From Bacillus timonensis (GTDB lineage Bacteria; Bacillota; Bacilli; Bacillales; Bacillaceae_L), in assembly GCF_004799755.1 (NCBI RefSeq), contig NZ_SLUB01000005.1, positions 62,001-126,000 on the forward strand: a stretch of DNA of 64,000 nt, given 5' to 3'. Position numbers and translations under genes: made by a program. The notes under the pieces were generated by a model. The model had not been told where the DNA came from and did no database searches. It was given only the letters and a program-made list of their open reading frames with translations. Shown here piece after piece: positions 59,173 to 64,000 of the stretch (position 1 is the stretch's first letter; each line of letters opens with the position of its first letter).

Positions 59173-60123
59173 ATGGAACAAATAAGAGTAGGAGTCATTG
59201 GTCTTGGAGCTATTGGAGAAAGACTTATCCAAGGCTTTAACGCCAATAAATATACAACCGTTCAAGCGGTCGTTGATACGGATAAAGAGCGTGCTTCAAA
59301 GATGGCAGAAAAGCTTGGTGGGATTAACTGGTACAATCATCACATGAAAATGCTGGCGGAAGAGGAATTGGATTTAGTTTATGTAGCTGTTCCACCAAAA
59401 TATCATCATGCCGTTACTATGGATGTCATTGAAAAAGGGGTTCATGTGTTATGTGAAAAACCTCTCGCGAATTCGGTTGAAGAGGCTAAGGAAATGTTCG
59501 AAAAAGCTGAGCAAGCCGGAATCATTCATGCTATGAATTTCCCGCTGAACTATAGTAGTCCAGCAAACACGTTTGATCAGATGATTAAAGAAGGATACAT
59601 AGGACAATTACGTAAACTAGAACTTTCGATGAATTTCCCTAACTGGCCACGTCTCTGGCAGCAGAATGATTGGGTGGCGGGTCGTGAACAAGGTGGTTTT
59701 GTCTTGGAGGTAGGGGTTCATTTTATTCAATTAACCCAACGTATTTTTGGTTCCATTACACATATAAATAGCCGGTTAGAACTTCCTAAGGATACGACCA
59801 AATGTGAAACCGGCGTTATTGCCTCATTAGCATTAGCAAATCGAACACCATTCTTAATCAATGGCATGAGTCAGATTGCTGGTACAGAGCGAATTGCCTA
59901 TACGGCTTACGGTACGGAAGGGAGCCTTTCACTAATCGATTGGGGGACCCTTAAAGGTGGTAAGCTAGGTGAGGAGATCCATTCGATAGAAAATGAAAAG
60001 GAAGACACCTCAACCCTTATAGACAATCTCGTTGCTGCAATTGCGGGGAAAGAAAGTCACCTATATACATTTAAGGATGGATATGAGGCACAGATCATAT
60101 TAGAAAAACTTAGAGATAAATAA
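59173..60123 (+). CDS. Gfo/Idh/MocA-family oxidoreductase
   Basis: 316 residues: Rossmann IRVGVIGLGAIGERLIQGF, VYVAVPPKYHHA, the EKP motif in LCEKPLANSVEEA, and a C-terminal alpha/beta domain with GGFVLEVGVHFIQLTQRIFG containing the catalytic His region. NAD(P)-dependent sugar or polyol dehydrogenase; substrate unknown. RBS GAGGGGGAGAGG. Confidence 0.87.
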   Translation: MEQIRVGVIGLGAIGERLIQGFNANKYTTVQAVVDTDKERASKMAEKLGGINWYNHHMKMLAEEELDLVYVAVPPKYHHAVTMDVIEKGVHVLCEKPLANSVEEAKEMFEKAEQAGIIHAMNFPLNYSSPANTFDQMIKEGYIGQLRKLELSMNFPNWPRLWQQNDWVAGREQGGFVLEVGVHFIQLTQRIFGSITHINSRLELPKDTTKCETGVIASLALANRTPFLINGMSQIAGTERIAYTAYGTEGSLSLIDWGTLKGGKLGEEIHSIENEKEDTSTLIDNLVAAIAGKESHLYTFKDGYEAQIILEKLRDK

Positions 60124-60126
60124 AAA

Positions 60127-60166
60127 CAAAAAGCTCCCACCGATCTGACGGCGGGAGTCTCTTTTT
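60127..60166. terminator. Bidirectional terminator
   Basis: AAGCTCCCACCG / CGGCGGGAGTCT arms between convergent genes, T run after. Confidence 0.8.
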
Positions 60167-61136
60167 ACTTTGCCATGTATTTTTCAATATCATCAAGCAT
60201 GAGATTAGCTGCTAGAACACCACCTGCAGTGTTCCAAATAGGGTCACTTACTTTGTGTACATTACCTTCCTTCACCGCATTTAATCCCTTCCAAAGCGGA
60301 TTATTAATCCATTCTTCCTCAACCTTAGTTGCTTCGCCATTACCTGTTTCATAGGTGAAGTAGAAGATGACATCCCCATCCATTAATGGAATCTTTTCTT
60401 GATCAACTTCTCGAGCAAATTGATCATTTTGGTCTTGCGCAAATAAATCAACCTGTTGCTGTGGACGCTTCAAGCCTAATTGTTCAAAAATAACTCCTGA
60501 GAAAGAATCTGTATAATAAATCCGAGTTCGACCTTCCATAAAACGGACAACAGAAACTTCAGTATCCGTATTAATATTCTCTTTAACGCTATTTAAATGG
60601 TCGTTAAAATCAGCGAGAACTTTCTTTCCTACTTCCTCTTTATTAATTGCTTTCGAATAGAGGGTAAAGTTCTTTTGCCAATCCCCACGTAAGTCTTCAG
60701 CAAAAACAGTTGGAGCAATCGATTTTAATTGCTCATAAATCTTTTCCTGACGCATTTTATTCCCGATAATTAAATCAGGCTCGAGTGCGGCAATTGCTTC
60801 AATATTAACATTGCTTTCTTCACCAACAACTTTGACACCTTCCATTTGATCCTCAATATGAGCATACCAAGGATCTCCTATCCAAGAACGAACAGCTCCA
60901 ACAGGCGTAACTCCCATTGCAAGTAAGGCTTCTGTGCCTTCATTTGTTAAAACAACTATTCGTTTTGGATCTTTGTTAATCGGTGTTGAACCCATCGCAT
61001 GTTCAACTGTATATGTATTAGGACTTTCAACTGCCTTATTCTTGTCGGTATTATCTGCAGCTCCACAAGCAGCCAATACTAGTGAAAATACAGCCAACGT
61101 AAGAAATCCAAGATAAGTTTTCTTTCTAAAATTCAT
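60165..61136 (-). CDS. yfiY: Siderophore ABC transporter substrate-binding lipoprotein (YfiY-like)
   Basis: 323 residues. Lipobox LAAC (Cys 24), then the class III binding fold with PKRIVVLTNEGTEALLAMGVTPVGA, ALEPDLIIGNKMRQ and WNTAGGVLAANLMLDDIEKYM. Close to B. subtilis YfiY, which binds hydroxamate siderophores such as schizokinen. It is divergent from the two permease genes with three Fur boxes in between. Confidence 0.87.
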   Translation of the reverse strand: MNFRKKTYLGFLTLAVFSLVLAACGAADNTDKNKAVESPNTYTVEHAMGSTPINKDPKRIVVLTNEGTEALLAMGVTPVGAVRSWIGDPWYAHIEDQMEGVKVVGEESNVNIEAIAALEPDLIIGNKMRQEKIYEQLKSIAPTVFAEDLRGDWQKNFTLYSKAINKEEVGKKVLADFNDHLNSVKENINTDTEVSVVRFMEGRTRIYYTDSFSGVIFEQLGLKRPQQQVDLFAQDQNDQFAREVDQEKIPLMDGDVIFYFTYETGNGEATKVEEEWINNPLWKGLNAVKEGNVHKVSDPIWNTAGGVLAANLMLDDIEKYMAK

Positions 61137-61155
61137 TATGTATCCTCCTGTTAAT

Positions 61156-61253
61156 TGATAATGATTTTCATTTACTTATGATAATAAAGTGATTTGAAAT
61201 GTAAGTCAATATAAATTTGAGAATGATTTTCATTCCATTGACAATCATTCTCA
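61156..61253. promoter_or_regulatory. Three Fur boxes in the divergent promoter region
   Basis: 7-1-7 Fur motifs: TGATAATGATTTTCA (61156-61170), TGAGAATGATTTTCA (61218-61232) and TGACAATCATTCTCA (61239-61253). The first covers the yfiY side, the other two the middle. Implies iron-repressed expression in both directions. Confidence 0.85.
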
Positions 61254-61421
61254 TTTCCAATAGACTAAAAGAGAAATAAACTACTAACTTTCTTGTCTTT
61301 AACACAATGATGCAAGGACACATGGAAGATGTATAACATTACAAAAAACACCTAATATTAACATAAACATGTTTACCCAAAGTCATACATGTCTTTTAAC
61401 TATTCAAGGAGTATTAAATAA

Positions 61422-62426
61422 ATGGTTTTAAAATCAAATCAAGCGAAGTTTACAGGACTTGTTCTCGGAATCTTAGTATTGCTATTATCGATATGTGCAA
61501 GCATTGTTTATGGATATACTGATACATCTTGGAAAATGGCATACGAAACGTTTACAGCTTATAATGGCTCGAACGAACACATTATCATTGAAACCATTCG
61601 ACTCTCACGTGCCCTCATTGCTGCAGCTGTTGGAGCGAGTTTAGGAATAGCAGGAGCACTTATGCAAGCCCTAACGAAGAATCCATTAGCATCACCAGGA
61701 ATATTTGGAGTCAATGCTGGAGCGGGTTTTTTTATTGTCGCGGCTGTATCTATTTTCTCAATCAACTCCTTACACGCTTTTACCTGGGTGGCTTTTTTAG
61801 GGGCTGCGGTTGCAGCGTTTATCGTTTATTTCATTGGATCATTTGGGCGGGAAGGCCTCACCCCCATGAAATTAACATTAGCGGGTGCAGCGATTGCTGC
61901 CATGTTTTCTTCCTTCACACAAGGATTGCTCGTCATTGATGAGATGGCACTAGACCAAGTATTATTCTGGCTTGCAGGCTCCATTCAAGGAAGAAAGCTC
62001 GAAATGCTCACAAGTGTTCTTCCCTATTTAGGAGTGGCTTGGGTCGCATCATTGCTCTTAGCGAATAAAATCAATATCTTATCAATGGGTGAAGATGTCG
62101 CAAAAGGACTTGGACAGCGAACAGGTACAGTTAAGCTATTAACAGCTATAACGATCATCCTGTTAGCTGGTGGGGCAGTAGCCGTTGCAGGACCAATTGG
62201 GTTTATCGGTATTGTCATTCCACATCTTGCGCGGGCTTTGGTCGGTATTGACCATCGTTGGATTCTTCCATTTAGCGGTATTCTTGGTGGAGTATTACTA
62301 CTATTAGCAGATATCTCGGCTCGGTATATCGTCATGCCTGAAGAGGTGCCTGTAGGTGTTATGACGGCCCTAATTGGAACACCTTTCTTTATCTATGTAG
62401 CGAGGAAGGGGTTTCATAAAGCATGA
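61422..62426 (+). CDS. yfiZ: Siderophore ABC transporter permease (YfiZ-like)
   Basis: 334 residues, nine to ten membrane helices, FecCD type. RLSRALIAAAVGASLGIAGALMQALTKNPLASPGIFGVNAG and GPIGFIGIVIPHLARALVG are family motifs. ATG 61422 follows AAGGAGTATTAAATAA. Overlaps the second permease gene by four bases. Confidence 0.9.
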   Translation: MVLKSNQAKFTGLVLGILVLLLSICASIVYGYTDTSWKMAYETFTAYNGSNEHIIIETIRLSRALIAAAVGASLGIAGALMQALTKNPLASPGIFGVNAGAGFFIVAAVSIFSINSLHAFTWVAFLGAAVAAFIVYFIGSFGREGLTPMKLTLAGAAIAAMFSSFTQGLLVIDEMALDQVLFWLAGSIQGRKLEMLTSVLPYLGVAWVASLLLANKINILSMGEDVAKGLGQRTGTVKLLTAITIILLAGGAVAVAGPIGFIGIVIPHLARALVGIDHRWILPFSGILGGVLLLLADISARYIVMPEEVPVGVMTALIGTPFFIYVARKGFHKA

Positions 62427-63481
62427 ACAAATATAGAGCCATTCGTATGGGTAAAAAGGGAAAAATCTCATTTTTGATTGATAATAAAGCACTTGTTACG
62501 TTTTTTATTTTAATAGCAATTGCAATAATCTTGTTTTTAATAAGTACGGGTCTTGGAGAAATGAAGATTGACCCTATTACAGTTGTAAAAACACTATTTG
62601 GATATGGAACCCGAATGGAGCAATTGGTCGTAACATCATTTCGTTTGCCACGAATTATCATTGCCTTTTTAGTAGGTATGGCGCTGGCGGTTGCGGGGAG
62701 TATTTTACAAGGAATTATTCGAAATCCACTTGCCTCACCAGATATTTTAGGCATTACAGGTGGTGCGTCTGTTGCAGTAGTTGCTTTTTTAGCATATTTC
62801 TCAAATTCAAGTAATGCGTTAACCGTAAGTATTAAATGGATGCCAGTTGCTGCATTTGTTGGTGCAACTATTATTGCTTTTTTAGTATACGTTTTGGCTT
62901 GGAAGAATGGAGTTTCCCCTATACGACTTGTATTAATAGGAATTGGGGTTTCTGCCCTCACACAAGCTTTGACAACAACATTTATGGTAATGGGACCGAT
63001 TTATCAAGCAAGCCAGGCGAATATCTGGATTACCGGGACTGTAAATGGGTCAACATGGGCAAATGTACAAATTCTAAGTCCTGTTGTCATTCTTTTAGTA
63101 ATCATCTGCATGATGCTTGCACGTAACTTAAACATTCAAGAGCTAGGAGAAGAACTTGCAACGGGTGTTGGAAGTGATGTACAGAAGCAACGATTTCTCT
63201 TATTGCTCGCAAGTACAGCATTAACAGGAAGTGCAGTAGCTTTTGCCGGTGGGATCGGTTTTGTTGGATTAATGGCACCCCATATGGCACGAAGATTAGT
63301 TGGTTCAGCCTTTGGTGCATTGATCCCAACTGCAGCACTACTAGGGGGAATCCTCGTGATGTTAGCAGATTTAATTGGTAGGACTGTATTTTCACCAACG
63401 GAAGTTCCAGTTGGCGTATTTACGGCTGCAATAGGAGCACCATATTTTATTTATTTACTTTATAAGAGTAGAAATAGCTAG
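62423..63481 (+). CDS. yfhA: Siderophore ABC transporter permease (YfhA-like)
   Basis: 352 residues, second FecCD permease: RLPRIIIAFLVGMALAVAGSILQGIIRNPLASPDILGITGGA and GGIGFVGLMAPHMARRLVG. It overlaps yfiZ (ATGA). The two permeases form the heterodimeric channel. Confidence 0.9.
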   Translation: MNKYRAIRMGKKGKISFLIDNKALVTFFILIAIAIILFLISTGLGEMKIDPITVVKTLFGYGTRMEQLVVTSFRLPRIIIAFLVGMALAVAGSILQGIIRNPLASPDILGITGGASVAVVAFLAYFSNSSNALTVSIKWMPVAAFVGATIIAFLVYVLAWKNGVSPIRLVLIGIGVSALTQALTTTFMVMGPIYQASQANIWITGTVNGSTWANVQILSPVVILLVIICMMLARNLNIQELGEELATGVGSDVQKQRFLLLLASTALTGSAVAFAGGIGFVGLMAPHMARRLVGSAFGALIPTAALLGGILVMLADLIGRTVFSPTEVPVGVFTAAIGAPYFIYLLYKSRNS

Positions 63482-63558
63482 GGACTATTTACTATTGACA
63501 AACTCCAGTTCTGGCAGCTGTAGATTTTATAACATAGATTTGTAAGGGGGCGAACTTG

Positions 63559-64000
63559 ATGAATGCATTGAAGACGGAAAACTTGACTTTATCATACGGG
63601 GACTCCATTATCATCGAAGACTTACATCTTGAGTTACCAAAAGGTGAAATCACTGTTTTTATAGGTGGAAATGGATGTGGAAAATCAACCTTGCTGCGTT
63701 CTTTAGCAAGACTTCTAAAGCCAAAACAAGGAGCTGTTCTTTTAGAAGGCGAGGCGATTGCAAAGCTAGCAACAAAAGAAGTTGCAAAAAAGCTTGCGAT
63801 TCTCCCACAAGGACCTATCGCTCCTGAAGGACTGACCGTCCTCCAGTTGGTCAAACAAGGTCGTTACCCTTATCAAAACTGGCTTAAGCAATGGACTGAA
63901 GAAGATGAAAAAATCGTTAAACATGCCCTAGAGGCTACCAATATGACAGATTTTGCCGAGCGAACCGTCGATTCACTCTCAGGTGGGCAACGCCAACGGG
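63559..64000 (+). CDS. Siderophore ABC transporter ATPase (partial, runs off the window)
   Basis: 147 codons are in the window: [37 protein letters not shown] (Walker A), [23 protein letters not shown] (Q-loop) and the signature LSGGQRQR. FecE/YusV-type; the Walker B half is missing by truncation only. AGGGGGCGAACTTG precedes ATG 63559. In B. subtilis the ATPase for YfiYZ-YfhA is encoded elsewhere (yusV), so an ATPase linked to the operon is a difference. Confidence 0.9.
   Translation, partial: MNALKTENLTLSYGDSIIIEDLHLELPKGEITVFIGGNGCGKSTLLRSLARLLKPKQGAVLLEGEAIAKLATKEVAKKLAILPQGPIAPEGLTVLQLVKQGRYPYQNWLKQWTEEDEKIVKHALEATNMTDFAERTVDSLSGGQRQR

Overview
The window is low-GC, densely coded DNA typical of a spore-forming Bacillaceae species (Bacillus, Neobacillus or a close relative). 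The evidence is an rnr-smpB-ssrA neighbourhood, AGGAGG-type ribosome binding sites, sporulation and germination genes (spoVA-like operon, gerA-type operon, a gamma-type SASP) and many proteins that read like Bacillus subtilis orthologues (TcyABC, LutRABC, YdgGH, MhqD, YkoST, PatB, YueD, YfiYZ/YfhA). No rRNA, tRNA, IS element, prophage or CRISPR array was seen. The left edge is the last codons of an RNase R-like gene; the right edge cuts a siderophore-transport ATPase.

Region by region. 1-2.5 kb: trans-translation block, rnr tail, a PP2C-like phosphatase, smpB, and a tmRNA gene whose T loop is interrupted by a 279-nt group I intron. 2.8-5.5 kb: CynX-type MFS transporter, YitT-like membrane protein, Gmad2 lipoprotein. 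5.6-9.4 kb: a seven-gene operon with the gene order of the spoVA2mob spore heat-resistance operon; its spoVAC copy has an in-frame TGA. 9.5-12.5 kb: cystine ABC transporter and a flavin reductase. 12.6-20.8 kb: a lactate/pyruvate block, lutR-lutABC followed by a LytS/LytTR two-component system, a CstA-family (pyruvate-type) transporter and an unlisted 49-codon membrane protein. 20.9-24.1 kb: HesB-like protein, an Fnr-boxed DUF438/hemerythrin/PAS protein, several very small genes, DUF1284. 24.1-32.8 kb: DUF1646 permease, ECF sigma/anti-sigma module, MarR-MMPL exporter pair, a 20-bp-period repeat array, a membrane thioredoxin, DUF1836.

32.9-36.2 kb: GDSL esterase, an unusual hairpin element, peptide deformylase, PatB-type beta-lyase, DUF4064. 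36.6-42.1 kb: TAXI-TRAP transporter, then a class III aminotransferase and RpiR regulator under a promoter carrying two matching palindromes. 42.1-46.5 kb: DUF3231, a lipoprotein, MhqD with an MhqR-like operator, a NERD nuclease-related gene bracketed by two near-identical 20/21-bp-period arrays, and two SASP-like genes. 46.8-54.3 kb: ASCH protein, D-Ala-D-Ala carboxypeptidase, GtrA/YkoT/YkoS cell-surface glycosylation genes, subtilisin-like protease. 54.5-64 kb: a GerA-type germinant receptor operon (its C subunit lacks the lipobox cysteine), SDR and Gfo/Idh oxidoreductases, and a divergent Fur-boxed hydroxamate siderophore uptake system.

The most notable signals are the group I intron inside tmRNA, the nonsense codon in spoVAC of the heat-resistance-type operon, the direct-repeat arrays around the NERD gene, and the lactate-pyruvate gene cluster. 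All family names come from reading the sequence by eye; no searches were run.
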